64,000 bases of DNA, taken from NCBI GenBank assembly GCA_964251675.1, contig CAXUKS010000005.1, forward strand, positions 62,001 to 126,000. Reading direction: 5' to 3'. Under the pieces are notes generated by a model. It had not been told where the DNA came from, did not search any database, and saw nothing but the letters and a program-made list of their open reading frames with translations. A program made the position numbers and the translations under genes. Shown here piece by piece: positions 24,298-32,995 of this stretch. The DNA comes from JANXMY01 sp964251675. GTDB lineage: Bacteria > Armatimonadota > Armatimonadia > Armatimonadales > Capsulimonadaceae. Position 1 is the stretch's first letter. Each line of letters begins with the position of its first letter.

Positions 24298-24338
24298 GGG
24301 GGGTCCGAGAAAATAATTCGGCGCAGACACGCAAAGCG

Positions 24339-24367
24339 TTGACAACCACAGCGGGCAGTGCCATAAT
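24339..24367 (+). promoter_or_regulatory. promoter of feoAB
   Basis: TTGACA (24339-24344), a 17-nt spacer and CATAAT (24362-24367); the expected start near 24374 lies just before the palindrome at 24381. Confidence 0.75.
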
Positions 24368-24380
24368 AGCGTTATACACG

Positions 24381-24403
24381 TTTCCGACTAAATCAGTCGG
24401 AAA
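24381..24403. promoter_or_regulatory. IscR/Rrf2-like palindrome in front of feoAB
   Basis: A perfect 23-bp palindrome (9-bp arms TTTCCGACT/AGTCGGAAA, centre AAATC). Its core GACTAAATCAGTC resembles the ACT-AT-rich-AGT sites of IscR-type Rrf2 regulators in other bacteria. Placed just after the transcription start, it would suit a repressor that blocks feoAB when Fe-S clusters are plentiful. The regulator itself is not identified. Confidence 0.6.
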
Positions 24404-24429
24404 CTCGGAAAGCTAACAGACGTCGCCTT

Positions 24430-24819
24430 ATGGACACCCAGGAAAACCCGAAACGGCCCTCGCTCTTCTGCCGCTGGTATCAGAAAAACAGCACGGCCCA
24501 GAAAGCATTGCGCCGCACTGCCGCGCTGGCGGAGTATGCGCCGGATGAAACCGGCCACCGCGAAATGCCGCTGTGCCGGTTGGAGCCGGGCGAGTTCGGG
24601 CACGTTCTGGGCCTCAGCCCCGACACAAAGCTCCGCGCTCACCTGCTGGAGCTGGGCTTCACACCGGGCGTCGAAGTGCGCGTCCTGCGCGTTGCCCCCC
24701 TGGGCGACCCCATGACCGTGCTGCTGCGCGGCTACCAGTTGTCACTGCGCCGGGGCGAAGCCGAAGCCGTGCGGATGCGCCGCTGTCCGCCCGAGCTGGA
24801 CCCGGAGATGAACGACTAG
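24430..24819 (+). CDS. feoA: ferrous iron transport protein A
   Basis: A 129-residue protein whose C-terminal 80 residues are a FeoA SH3-like domain (MPLCRLEPGEFGHVLGLSPDTKLRAHLLELGFTPG, then VEVRVLRVAPLGDPMTVLLRGYQLSLRRGEAEAV). A 45-residue N-terminal extension, longer than usual, is basic and has no clear fold. FeoA is a cytosolic helper of FeoB. It starts directly behind the feoAB promoter and palindrome and is 31 nt from feoB. Confidence 0.92.
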   Translation: MDTQENPKRPSLFCRWYQKNSTAQKALRRTAALAEYAPDETGHREMPLCRLEPGEFGHVLGLSPDTKLRAHLLELGFTPGVEVRVLRVAPLGDPMTVLLRGYQLSLRRGEAEAVRMRRCPPELDPEMND

Positions 24820-24850
24820 ATACCCCCGGCATCAAGCAAGAAGGTACACG

Positions 24851-26974
24851 ATGACGGTTTCCCCCGCGCCGGGTTCGATGACGACTACCGCCCCGACGGC
24901 TCCCCCGCTTTTCGCGCTGGTCGGCACGCCCAATAGCGGCAAAACCACGCTGTTTAATGCCCTCACCGGCCTGCGCCAGAAGACCGGCAACTACCCCGGC
25001 GTCACCGTGGAAAAAAAAGAAGGCCGCGTGCGCGTTCCCGGCGGTGAGGCGGCCCTGATTGACCTGCCCGGCCTGTATTCCCTGTCCCCCCGCTCCCCCG
25101 ACGAAGCCATTGCCCGCGATGTTCTTTTTGGACACCGCGCCGATGTGCCGCAGCCCACTGGCATCGTGCATGTCGTGGACGGGGCCAATCTTTCCCGCAA
25201 CTTGTATTTGACGTCGCAGGTGCTCGAACTCGGCCTGCCCACGGTGATCGTGCTAACCATGACCGATGTGGCCGCCCGCACCGGGCAGACCGTGGACGCA
25301 CCGGCGCTGGAAAAAGCCCTCGGCGTGCCGGTGCGCGTCGTGCTGGTGTCCAAGAACACCGGGCTGGACGCCCTGCGCGAAGCGATTGCCGCCCTGCCGC
25401 AGACGCCCCCGCCGCCCCGGCGCGACTGGATGCTGCCTGTCGAAGCCGAGTCCGAGGTCAATGAGCTGGCGGGCCTGATTGCCAGCGCCCACGGGACCGC
25501 GCCCGCACAGGCCCAGGCGGAAGCCACGGGCCTCTTGATGGCGGAAAGCCTGCGCCCCGAAGAGCGGACGCGCTGGAACCCGGATATTTTGAGCCATGTG
25601 CGGGCCGATCAGGCCAATTTCGCCACGCTCGGCATCGACTTCCCCACCCTGTTGGTGGAAGCCCGCTATGCCTGGGCGGGCCGCATCGCCGCCCGCGCCG
25701 TGCGCTCGCCCCAAAAGCGGGCGGTGACGCTGACTGACCGGCTGGACCGGGTGCTGATGCACCGGTTCTGGGGCTATGTCATCTTTTTCGCCGTGATGGT
25801 TTTTGTCTTCCAAACCGTCTTCACCTGGGCGCAGCTCCCGATGGACTGGATCGGCACGGGCATGACAGGCTTGCAGGACTTTGTCACGGCGCAGATGCCA
25901 GCGGGCGACCTGCGGGACTTGATTGTCAACGGCATCATTGCCGGGGTGGGCACGGCGATCACCTTTCTGCCGCAGATTTTGCTGCTGTTTTTCGTCATCG
26001 CGCTGCTGGAAGACACCGGCTACATGGCGCGGGCGGCGTTTCTGATGGACCGGATCATGTCCAAAGTGGGTCTGCACGGCAAGTCGTTTATCCCGCTCCT
26101 GTCGTCGTTTGCCTGCGCCATCCCCGGCATCATGGCGACCCGCACCATTGACGACCGCAAATCGCGCCTCGTCACCATTCTGGTGGCCCCGCTGATGTCC
26201 TGCTCGGCGCGTATCCCGGTGTATACGCTGATGATCGCGGCGTTTATCCCAGACCACTACCGCGTGCTGGGCATTTTCACCCTGCCGGGCCTGACTATGA
26301 TGGCAATGTACTTTTTGGGAACCGTCGCTGCCTTCGGCATGGCCTGGGTCTTCAAGAAAACGCTGCTCCGGGGCGCTCCGCCGGTCTTCTTTTTGGAGAT
26401 GCCCCCCTACCATGCGCCTTCTCCCAGAACCGTCTTTATGACCATGCTGGAACGCGCCGGGCTGTTTATCAAAAAAGCGGGCACGGTCATCCTGTCCATG
26501 TCCATCCTGCTCTGGTTCCTGTCCGCCTACCCGAAACCCGCGCCGCACACGCCGCCGCGCACGGCCCTGGCGCAGTCCTACGCGGGCCACGCCGGGCGGC
26601 TCCTGGAACCAGTCATCAAACCCCTCGGCTTTGACTGGCGCATCGGCGTCTCGCTGGTGTCGTCGTTCGTCGCCCGCGAAGTGTTCGTGTCGTCGTGGGC
26701 CACCATCAACGGCGCGGCGGAAACCGAGGGCGACAACACCTCGCTGGTGACCAAGATGCGGGCCGACCCTCTGCTGTCCCCGCTGGTCGCCGTCTGCATT
26801 ATGATCTACTACGTTCTGGCGATGCAGTGCCTGTCCACCGTCGCCGTGGTCAAGCGCGAGACCAACGGCTGGACCTGGCCCCTCTTCATGACCGGCTACA
26901 TGACCGCGCTGGCCTGGGGCGTCACCTTCGCCGCCTACCACATCGGGTTAGCGATGGGCTGGGGCGTGCGGTAA
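24851..26974 (+). CDS. feoB: ferrous iron transport protein B
   Basis: A 707-residue inner-membrane Fe(II) permease with an N-terminal G domain. G1 is GTPNSGKTT and G3 is DLPGLYSL. The G4 position reads LTMTD where most FeoB proteins have NxxD, so the Asn that recognises guanine is replaced by Thr; nucleotide specificity could differ. A helical spacer follows, then transmembrane gates with the CAIPGIMATRTI and CSARIPVY (conserved Cys) motifs. The second half has two Gate domains, as is standard. It follows feoA in one operon. Confidence 0.95.
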   Translation: MTVSPAPGSMTTTAPTAPPLFALVGTPNSGKTTLFNALTGLRQKTGNYPGVTVEKKEGRVRVPGGEAALIDLPGLYSLSPRSPDEAIARDVLFGHRADVPQPTGIVHVVDGANLSRNLYLTSQVLELGLPTVIVLTMTDVAARTGQTVDAPALEKALGVPVRVVLVSKNTGLDALREAIAALPQTPPPPRRDWMLPVEAESEVNELAGLIASAHGTAPAQAQAEATGLLMAESLRPEERTRWNPDILSHVRADQANFATLGIDFPTLLVEARYAWAGRIAARAVRSPQKRAVTLTDRLDRVLMHRFWGYVIFFAVMVFVFQTVFTWAQLPMDWIGTGMTGLQDFVTAQMPAGDLRDLIVNGIIAGVGTAITFLPQILLLFFVIALLEDTGYMARAAFLMDRIMSKVGLHGKSFIPLLSSFACAIPGIMATRTIDDRKSRLVTILVAPLMSCSARIPVYTLMIAAFIPDHYRVLGIFTLPGLTMMAMYFLGTVAAFGMAWVFKKTLLRGAPPVFFLEMPPYHAPSPRTVFMTMLERAGLFIKKAGTVILSMSILLWFLSAYPKPAPHTPPRTALAQSYAGHAGRLLEPVIKPLGFDWRIGVSLVSSFVAREVFVSSWATINGAAETEGDNTSLVTKMRADPLLSPLVAVCIMIYYVLAMQCLSTVAVVKRETNGWTWPLFMTGYMTALAWGVTFAAYHIGLAMGWGVR

Positions 26975-26988
26975 AGACCAAAACAGTG

Positions 26989-26994
26989 TATAAT
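26989..26994 (+). promoter_or_regulatory. -10 box of a leaderless PIN gene
   Basis: TATAAT with five bases between it and the ATG at 27000; the transcript should begin at the start codon. Confidence 0.6.
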
Positions 26995-26999
26995 CTAGA

Positions 27000-27431
27000 A
27001 TGCGACCATTCCAGATTGTCATTGACACCAATGTCTTTCTTTCTGCCCTGCGCTCCAATCAAGGCGCGTCTTATCTGCTGCTCATGCTCATTGGGCAAAG
27101 CGCTTTGTTTGAAATTAACCTTTCCGTTCCCCTCGTGCTGGAATACGAGGATGTTGCCAAGCGCCCCGGCCTTGTCCCGGCACTCTCTGAGGGAGATATT
27201 AATGCTATCCTTGACCACCTCTGCTCTTTGGGGCATCGTCAATCAATTTTCTACCTCTGGCGCCCCTTTCTCAAAGACCCAAAAGATGACATGGTATTGG
27301 AACTGGCCGTTGAGGCGAACTGTGATTTTATCATCACATTCAACAAAAAAGACTTTGTCGGGAGTGAGCGGTTCGGCATCCCCACTCTGACACCGCAGGA
27401 GTTTCTGCAAAAAATCGGCGTGATTTCTTGA
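27000..27431 (+). CDS. PIN domain toxin
   Basis: A 143-residue PIN-domain protein of the PF13470/COG1569 type, an RNase toxin fold. Acidic metal ligands are visible: Asp in IVIDTNVFLSAL (near residue 9), the central Glu (EYEDVA) and the C-terminal KDDMVLELAVEANCDFIITFNKKDF block (Asp93-94, Asp107). It is 31 nt upstream of an RHH antitoxin gene, giving toxin-first order. The ATG lies five bases after a TATAAT box, so translation is leaderless. Feo genes upstream are unrelated. Confidence 0.88.
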   Translation: MRPFQIVIDTNVFLSALRSNQGASYLLLMLIGQSALFEINLSVPLVLEYEDVAKRPGLVPALSEGDINAILDHLCSLGHRQSIFYLWRPFLKDPKDDMVLELAVEANCDFIITFNKKDFVGSERFGIPTLTPQEFLQKIGVIS

Positions 27432-27461
27432 TGTGCGGCTATAGAAAGAGAACAAGCAAAG

Positions 27462-27698
27462 ATGGACACAATCAATCTGCATCTGCCTGAATCACTGCAC
27501 AAGCAGGCCCGCGAAATCGCCTCTCAGGAAGGCATTTCCCTGGACCAGTTTGCCGCCACGGCCATTGCAGAAAAACTGTCAGCCCTAATGACCAGCAGCT
27601 ACCTGGAGCAGAGAGCCGCACGCGGAACGCGGGCAGGCTTCGAGCAGGCAATGGCAAAAGTCCCCAATGTGGCCCCGGACGAACAAGACCGTCTATGA
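27462..27698 (+). CDS. ribbon-helix-helix antitoxin
   Basis: A 78-residue protein with a ribbon-helix-helix N-terminus (MDTINLHLPESLHKQAREIASQEGISLDQFAATAIAEKLSAL), as in CopG/HicB-like antitoxins, and a C-terminal tail (AARGTRAGFEQAMAKVPNVAPDEQDRL) that would bind the toxin. It is the partner of the PIN gene 31 nt upstream and probably represses the shared promoter. Confidence 0.85.
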   Translation: MDTINLHLPESLHKQAREIASQEGISLDQFAATAIAEKLSALMTSSYLEQRAARGTRAGFEQAMAKVPNVAPDEQDRL

Positions 27699-27778
27699 AA
27701 ATCTTGGCTGTTGTACTAGATTAGTTTTGGACTAGGGCATACGGCTACAGGCACATTTGGCAGGGAGGGAAAAAGTCT

Positions 27779-28102
27779 ATGCGGCGCAAGGTATTAGCAG
27801 GGATAAGGTCTTTTCTGGGGGCACTGATGTACAGCCGCTGGCCGCTTCTTCTCTGGCTGTCGCTCGGCTGCTTCGCCTTTGGCATCACGGACGGCTGGCT
27901 CTCCTATTCCGCACACTTGCAAAACATTCCCTTAAATGGCGTAGTGGTATTCCCAACACACGCCAATTATGCCCGTCATATCGCTCCCACTTCCGAATAT
28001 CTTTCTACGCTGATCCTTTACAGTAGCTTGTGGCTTGCAGGAGGCATCGCTTCTCTGCTCATTTGGCGATTGTTAAATCGCCCCGCGCCGGTCCCGCATT
28101 AA
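27779..28102 (+). CDS. small membrane protein
   Basis: A 107-residue protein with two hydrophobic helices (WPLLLWLSLGCFAFGITDGWL and LILYSSLWLAGGIASLLIWRL) and a 45-residue periplasmic or extracellular loop. GGAGGG precedes the ATG. No family recognised. It stands between the toxin-antitoxin pair and Uma2 without a clear link to either. Confidence 0.6.
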   Translation: MRRKVLAGIRSFLGALMYSRWPLLLWLSLGCFAFGITDGWLSYSAHLQNIPLNGVVVFPTHANYARHIAPTSEYLSTLILYSSLWLAGGIASLLIWRLLNRPAPVPH

Positions 28103-28151
28103 AACCAGTCATGCTCTAAATCTGGTATCCTAAAACATGGAGGAAGTCCCT

Positions 28152-28763
28152 ATGACAACTGTGCTGGACAGGCCAAAAGCCGCGCCTAAAACTTTGCCGG
28201 TCGCTGTGATTGAAAACGCCGAAGAGCCGCGCAAGCGGTGGACGCGGGCGGAGTACCGGAAGCTAGAAGAAAGCGGCTTTCTGGGCGACGGCAAATATGA
28301 GCTGGTGTTGGGGGAGATTTGGAAAAAAATGGGACAGGGACGTTTGCATATTATTGTTGTGATGCGTGTCATGGAAGCTTTGGTGACGGTGTTCGGCTTC
28401 AAGCGCATCCAGTCCCAGTCCTCGCTGCCGGTGGGGGACGCCGAGCCGGAACCGGATGCCGCCGTACTCACCCTGCCTATTGACCAATATATAGAGCAGG
28501 AGCCGACCGAGGCCGACACAACGCTGGTGGTGGAAGTTTCCAACTCCACGTTGGCGTTTGACCTTTCCAACAAAGTGATCCAATACGGCAGTGTCGGCAT
28601 TCCCGAATACTGGGTGGTAGATATTCCGAACCGCCTGCTGCACGTCTTCCGGCAGCCGAACGCAACTGGCTATGCTGAGGAAATTGTGCTGACAGTAGCA
28701 GACGAAGTGCGGCCCCTTGCCGCCCCAGACAACGCCGTTCGTGTCGCGGATTTGCTTCCTTAG
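28152..28763 (+). CDS. Uma2 family restriction endonuclease-like protein
   Basis: A 203-residue Uma2 protein with a PD-(D/E)xK nuclease-like fold. The typical blocks are KRWTRAEYRKLEESGFLGDGKYELVLGEI, the acidic PEPDAAVL segment, and TTLVVEVSNSTLAFDLSNKVIQYGSVGIPEYWVVDI with the Glu and Lys of the active site. The ATG at 28152 was preferred over 28137 because GGAGG lies 7-9 bases upstream. Uma2 proteins are abundant in Armatimonadota and cyanobacteria; their role is unknown. Another copy lies at 50134. Confidence 0.88.
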   Translation: MTTVLDRPKAAPKTLPVAVIENAEEPRKRWTRAEYRKLEESGFLGDGKYELVLGEIWKKMGQGRLHIIVVMRVMEALVTVFGFKRIQSQSSLPVGDAEPEPDAAVLTLPIDQYIEQEPTEADTTLVVEVSNSTLAFDLSNKVIQYGSVGIPEYWVVDIPNRLLHVFRQPNATGYAEEIVLTVADEVRPLAAPDNAVRVADLLP

Positions 28764-28765
28764 CC

Positions 28766-28909
28766 GGAGAACCTCACCCCAGCCCTCTCCTTCAGCAAGG
28801 AGAGGGAGCTGGATTTCAGAGAGGAAAAGAAGGGCAGGGGCAAGCCCTGCCCCTACAAGTTCGTTTTTGGTCTCACTCTGGTTCCCCTATTATTGAGGAC
28901 TAGGGGGCC
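28766..28909. repeat. nested GC-rich palindromic repeat
   Basis: Begins GAACCTCACCCC with a CCTCTCC/GGAGAGG hairpin, holds the GGGCAGGG/CCCTGCCC core (28832-28852) and ends with a CCCCTATTATTGAGG segment. It follows the Uma2 stop. Confidence 0.65.
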
Positions 28910-28943
28910 AACCGGGGGCTTTCTATGCAGTTTCTAAGACGTC

Positions 28944-28979
28944 AAAAAGGCCGGGGAAGCATTTGCTTCCCCGGCCTTT
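28944..28979 (-). terminator. terminator of the Dps gene
   Basis: GGCCGGGGAAGC pairs with GCTTCCCCGGCC, followed on the minus strand by a T run. Confidence 0.85.
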
Positions 28980-28992
28980 GCTGCTGCCGGGC

Positions 28993-29601
28993 TTACTTGG
29001 CGGCTGTGATGGCGTTGTCTTCCTGCAAAATCTCGAACAGGAACCAGACGCGGCGCTCGGTGAGGTCTAAAATCTCTTCCAGCATATTCGCGGTGGCGAG
29101 GTCTTTGTTCTCTTCGGCGGTCTCCGAGGCGGCGCGAAGCTGCTGGGCGATGTGGCGGTTGTCCTGGGCCAGCCGGGTCACCATGTCCTGCGGGGTCACG
29201 AACTCGTCGTTGTCGTCCTGAATGGTCTGCAGTTTGCTGACGTGAGTGATGGACCGGATGGACGTGCCGCCGATCTTGCGAAGGCGCTCCACCATGGGGT
29301 CAATGCTCTCCAAAATCTGGGTGGCCTGCTTGTCAAACAGCAGGTGCAGGTCACGGAAGCGCGGGCCGGACAGATGCCAGTGGAAATTCTTGGTCTTGGT
29401 GTAGAGCGCGAACGCATCCGCGATCAGCGGGTTCAGTGCATTGGTGACGGCTTCGGCCTGCGCGGCGGTCAGGTCGGTGGGCGTGGAAAGCTGCGGCGGC
29501 GCAGGGTAGGTCTTCGGGAAGCCTTCCGAGTTGCTTTGCGCGGGCGTGCCGTCAATTTGAGCCGAATAGTCAGTGGATTTATTGGAGATATGGACTGCCA
29601 T
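28993..29601 (-). CDS. dps: Dps family DNA-protection ferritin
   Basis: A 202-residue ferritin-like Dps protein that oxidises Fe(II) with peroxide and stores iron in a dodecamer, protecting DNA. The ferroxidase motif KNFHWHLSGPRFRDLHLLFDKQ is intact with both His and the Asp. A 45-residue N-terminal tail is longer than in E. coli Dps and could bind DNA. A terminator lies directly after the stop. It may be regulated by iron or peroxide, but no clear operator is seen upstream. Confidence 0.93.
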   Translation of the reverse strand: MAVHISNKSTDYSAQIDGTPAQSNSEGFPKTYPAPPQLSTPTDLTAAQAEAVTNALNPLIADAFALYTKTKNFHWHLSGPRFRDLHLLFDKQATQILESIDPMVERLRKIGGTSIRSITHVSKLQTIQDDNDEFVTPQDMVTRLAQDNRHIAQQLRAASETAEENKDLATANMLEEILDLTERRVWFLFEILQEDNAITAAK

Positions 29602-29679
29602 AGTAGGGGGTCTCTTTCTGTTTCGGTGCGTTGGCTGTATTTACACAAAAACAGGGGACTGTTAAACACGGGCTAGAGG

Positions 29680-29788
29680 CCCCCTGCCCCAATTCTTCAG
29701 AGGCCCCCTAGCCCCCAATAATGGGGGAACCCGAGTGAGAGCAGGAACCTTCTCCTAATTTCTGGCTCCCCAGAATTGGGGCGGGGGG
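29680..29788. repeat. nested palindromic repeat
   Basis: Outer arms CCCCCTGCCCCAATTCT (29680-29696) and AGAATTGGGGCGGGGGG (29772-29788) match with one mismatch. Inside lies CCCCCAATAATGGGGG (29712-29727), the same unit that forms the outer arms at 35028 and 48906. Confidence 0.75.
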
Positions 29789-30114
29789 GCGCGGCGGGGG
29801 CGTCGTGCCGGGGCGCAGGGAGACTTCCGGGCTTTTCGTTGAAATAAGAAAGTGGGCACTGGCCCCCAGGAGCCGTGGCAGTAAAGAACCCCGGCTGTGC
29901 GGCCTGCAGCCAAGTCTCCGAGGGTAAGGGGAAAAATGGGAAAGAGGAAAGAACGGGACATGGGCTTCTGTCTGTCTCTGTGTCCACGAAGGCGGACAGA
30001 GGGCGTCCGCGCCCCGCCGCCGAGGAATTTATTCCCACGGCCTCTTTGGTCCACGGCTTCCAACAACCCACTACAACGAGTGCTTCACAGCAATTATTCC
30101 TGCACCCCGGCGGG
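29789..30114. other. non-coding stretch before glgB
   Basis: A frame open from 29875 into glgB has no coding signature before 30127 and begins without a ribosome site. I see no RNA gene here; the only signal is the glgB promoter box at 30115. Confidence 0.5.
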
Positions 30115-30120
30115 TACAAT
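30115..30120 (+). promoter_or_regulatory. -10 box of leaderless glgB
   Basis: GGGTACAAT with six bases to the ATG at 30127. No good -35 box is seen. Confidence 0.6.
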
Positions 30121-30126
30121 GCGCTT

Positions 30127-32202
30127 ATGGACACCGCCCCTATATACACAGAAGATACGCCTGGACTGCTGACGCTGGACCCGTGGCTGACCCCCTATGC
30201 CGAGGCCCTGCGGCACCGGCAAAGGCACTTCGAAGCGGTGCAGGCCGCCATTGATCAGGTCGGCGGGCTGGACGGTCCGATCAGCCGGGGGTATGAGTAT
30301 TTTGGCCTGACACGCGGCGAGCAGAACGGACAGCCCGGCGTCTGGTACCGCGAATGGGCGCCCGGCGCACACGCGCTGGCCCTGACCGGGGACTTCAATG
30401 ACTGGAACCGCGAAAGCCACCCGCTGGGGCGGGACACGTTCGGCGTGTGGAGCCTCTTTCTGCCGAACCGCTATTATGCCGGGCGGCTCACCCACGGCAG
30501 CCGCGTCAAAGTGTTTGTGCAGGCCGACGGCGGCGGGCGGGACCGCATCCCGGCCTATATCCGGCGCGTGGTGCAGGACCCGGTGACGCAGGATTTCGCC
30601 GGGCAGGTCTGGCTGCCGCCGACGCCCTATGCATTTCAGAACAACGCGCCGACCGAGAGCAGCGGCGGCCTGCGGATTTATGAGGCCCATGTCGGCATGG
30701 CGCGGGAGGAAGAGCGCGTCGGGACATTTGCGGAGTTCACCCAGGACATTCTCCCGCGCATCGCAAAACTTGGCTACAACGCCGTGCAGCTTATGGCCGT
30801 GGCCGAGCATCCCTACTACGGCTCGTTCGGCTACCATGTGTCCAGCTTTTATGCCGTGTCGTCGCGCTTTGGAACCCCCGAAGACTTGAAGCATCTGGTG
30901 GATACCGCCCACGGCCTGGGCCTGCGCGTCCTGCTGGATTTGGTTCACTCCCACGCTGTCAAGAATGTGCGCGAAGGGCTGAACCGCTTTGACGGTACGG
31001 ACTTCCAGTACTTCCACGGCGGGCCACGCGGCGAGCATCCGGCCTGGGACTCACTCGTGTTTGATTATTCCAAACATGAAGTGCAGCGGCTTTTGCTGTC
31101 TAATGTCCGCTTCTGGCTGGAAGAGTTCCAGTTTGACGGCCTGCGCTTTGACGGCGTCACCTCCATGCTCTACAAAGACCACGGCTATCAGCGCGAGTTT
31201 TCGAATTACGGCGACTATTTCGGCCCAAACATCGACGACGATGCGCTGGCCTATTTGCAGACGGCGAATACCCTGGCCCATGCCCTTCGGCCCGAGGCCG
31301 TCACGGTCGCCGAGGACGTGTCCGGGATGCCCGGCATCGCCCGCCCCGTCGCCGAAGGCGGCCTCGGCTTCGATTACCGCCTGGCAATGGGCGTCCCCGA
31401 TTTCTGGACCGCGCTTGTCACCAAAATGCCCGATGAAAACTGGCCGCTGACCAAACTCTGGCATGAGCTGACTAACCGCCGCCCCGGCGAAGCCCGCGTC
31501 GGCTACGCCGAAAGCCATGACCAGTCGCTGGTCGGCGACAAAACGCTGGCGTTCCAGTTGATGGACGCCGCCATGTACCACAGCATGAGCAAAGACAGCA
31601 GCAATTTCGTGGTGGACCGGGGCATCGCGCTCCTGAAGCTCATCAAGCTGCTGACCTTCAGCCTCGCCGGGGAAGCGTGGCTGAACTTTCTCGGCAACGA
31701 GTTCGGTCACCCCGAATGGGTGGACTTCCCGCGTGAGGGCAACGGCCAGTCTTATGCCCATGCCCGCCGCCAGTGGTCGCTGGCCGATAACCCCTCCCTG
31801 CGCTACCATGATTTGAATACGTTTGAGGCCGCCCTGATGGCCTTAGACAGCGATTTTGGCCTCCTCACCGACCCGCTGACCGAGCAGCTTGCCCTGCACG
31901 AAGACACCCGGCAGATCATCTACCGGCGCGGCCCGCTCGTGTTCGCCGTCAACCTGCACCCCACGGAATCGTACCCCGCCCTGCGCGTCCCCGTCCCCGA
32001 CGCCGCCCCCGCCTACCGCGTGGTGCTGGACACCGACGCCCCCGAGTTCGGCGGCTGGGGCCGCACCGCCGAGGGGGCCGTCTACCCCATCCAGCCCATC
32101 CCCATGTACAGCCGCGCCCAGAGCCTCGAGCTGTACCTGCCCTCCCGCAGCGCCCAGGTGCTTGCACCGGTCGTGCGCCTGGGCGGCGAGGAGTACCGAT
32201 GA
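30127..32202 (+). CDS. glgB: 1,4-alpha-glucan branching enzyme
   Basis: A 691-residue GH13 branching enzyme that cuts and transfers alpha-1,4 chains to make alpha-1,6 branches in glycogen. CBM48 domain at about 50-150 (YREWAPGAHALALTGDFNDWN). The catalytic motifs are DLVHSH, LRFDGVTSM (Asp nucleophile), AEDVSG (Glu) and ESHDQSL. The FGHPEWVDFPREGNGQSYAHARRQW block is typical of the eukaryote-like branch of this family, unlike the E. coli type. Start at the ATG behind the GGGTACAAT box. It overlaps the next gene by 4 nt. Confidence 0.95.
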   Translation: MDTAPIYTEDTPGLLTLDPWLTPYAEALRHRQRHFEAVQAAIDQVGGLDGPISRGYEYFGLTRGEQNGQPGVWYREWAPGAHALALTGDFNDWNRESHPLGRDTFGVWSLFLPNRYYAGRLTHGSRVKVFVQADGGGRDRIPAYIRRVVQDPVTQDFAGQVWLPPTPYAFQNNAPTESSGGLRIYEAHVGMAREEERVGTFAEFTQDILPRIAKLGYNAVQLMAVAEHPYYGSFGYHVSSFYAVSSRFGTPEDLKHLVDTAHGLGLRVLLDLVHSHAVKNVREGLNRFDGTDFQYFHGGPRGEHPAWDSLVFDYSKHEVQRLLLSNVRFWLEEFQFDGLRFDGVTSMLYKDHGYQREFSNYGDYFGPNIDDDALAYLQTANTLAHALRPEAVTVAEDVSGMPGIARPVAEGGLGFDYRLAMGVPDFWTALVTKMPDENWPLTKLWHELTNRRPGEARVGYAESHDQSLVGDKTLAFQLMDAAMYHSMSKDSSNFVVDRGIALLKLIKLLTFSLAGEAWLNFLGNEFGHPEWVDFPREGNGQSYAHARRQWSLADNPSLRYHDLNTFEAALMALDSDFGLLTDPLTEQLALHEDTRQIIYRRGPLVFAVNLHPTESYPALRVPVPDAAPAYRVVLDTDAPEFGGWGRTAEGAVYPIQPIPMYSRAQSLELYLPSRSAQVLAPVVRLGGEEYR

Positions 32203-32531
32203 AAATGCTATTCGTTTTGCTGCTGCTGATTGCGGCGGCGGCCCTGGAAGCAGGCGGGGACGCCTTGATTCGGGGGGGCCTGATGGGTTCCAGCTCACGC
32301 CGCTTTCTGCTCCTGGCTTTGGGCGGGCTGGTTCTCTTTGCCTATGGCTGCCTGGTCAACCTGCCGCGCTGGGATTTTGGGCGGCTGATGGGCGTCTATG
32401 TTGCGGCTTTTTTCGCTGTCGCTCAGATCATCAACTGGCTTGCCTTCGGCCAGAAGCCTGGCCCGGCGATTTTGGTCGGCGGCGGGTTCATCTTTGTTGG
32501 CGGCGGCATCCTCACATTCTGGCGGTCCTGA
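32199..32531 (+). CDS. small four-helix membrane protein
   Basis: A 110-residue protein with four hydrophobic helices, resembling the small multidrug resistance/EamA half-transporters (LEAGGDALIRGG, WDFGRLMGVYVAAFFAVAQIINWL, LVGGGFIFVGGGILTFW). It overlaps the glgB stop as ATGA, so it is coupled to glgB. The function is unknown and transport is only a guess. Confidence 0.7.
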   Translation: MKMLFVLLLLIAAAALEAGGDALIRGGLMGSSSRRFLLLALGGLVLFAYGCLVNLPRWDFGRLMGVYVAAFFAVAQIINWLAFGQKPGPAILVGGGFIFVGGGILTFWRS

Positions 32532-32558
32532 CCACTTTGGACAAGACCAAGCGCACAA

Positions 32559-32585
32559 GGAGAGCGGGCAAGCCCTGCGCTCTCC
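32559..32585 (+). terminator. hairpin after the glgB operon
   Basis: GGAGAGCG pairs with CGCTCTCC around a GGGCAAGCCC core, followed after 12 nt by a T run. It resembles the intergenic repeat core. Confidence 0.6.
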
Positions 32586-32663
32586 TCAGTGCAACTTTTT
32601 CCGCGCTCCCGTGTCTACACTTATATCCAATATATCCAAGTTTAGGACACAGGAGAACACACC

Positions 32664-32987
32664 ATGATTGTCGTCACCACGCCCGATATTGCCGGGGTGC
32701 GAATTGAAAGGACGCTGGGGCAGGCGTTCGGCGTCGTTGTCCGCAGCCGGGGCATCGGCGGCAACCTGATGGCGGGGCTGCGCTCCATTGTCGGGGGCGA
32801 GATTACCGAATACACCGAAATGCTGGAAGAAGCCCGGCGGCACGCCCTGGACCGGATGGTGCAGAATGCCACCGTCATGGGCGCAAACGCCGTCGTCGCC
32901 ATGCGCTTTGATTCGTCGGAAATCGGCGACACCATGAGCGAGATTGTCGCCTACGGCACGGCGGTGGTGACCGTCCCGGAGCGGTAG
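32664..32987 (+). CDS. YbjQ family protein
   Basis: A 107-residue YbjQ-like protein (UPF0145). Conserved segments are RTLGQAFGVVVRSRGIGGNLMAGLRSIVGGEITEYTEML and EEARRHALDRMVQNATVMGANAVVAMRFDSSEI. The family forms pentamers and is suspected of binding heavy metals; no function is proven. AGGAG precedes the ATG, and the next gene starts 8 nt after the stop. Confidence 0.9.
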   Translation: MIVVTTPDIAGVRIERTLGQAFGVVVRSRGIGGNLMAGLRSIVGGEITEYTEMLEEARRHALDRMVQNATVMGANAVVAMRFDSSEIGDTMSEIVAYGTAVVTVPER

Positions 32988-32995
32988 GAGGCCCC

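Noticed and set aside
29875..30126. Upstream extension of glgB
   Set aside because: Residues before 30127 have no family match and lie upstream of the promoter box.
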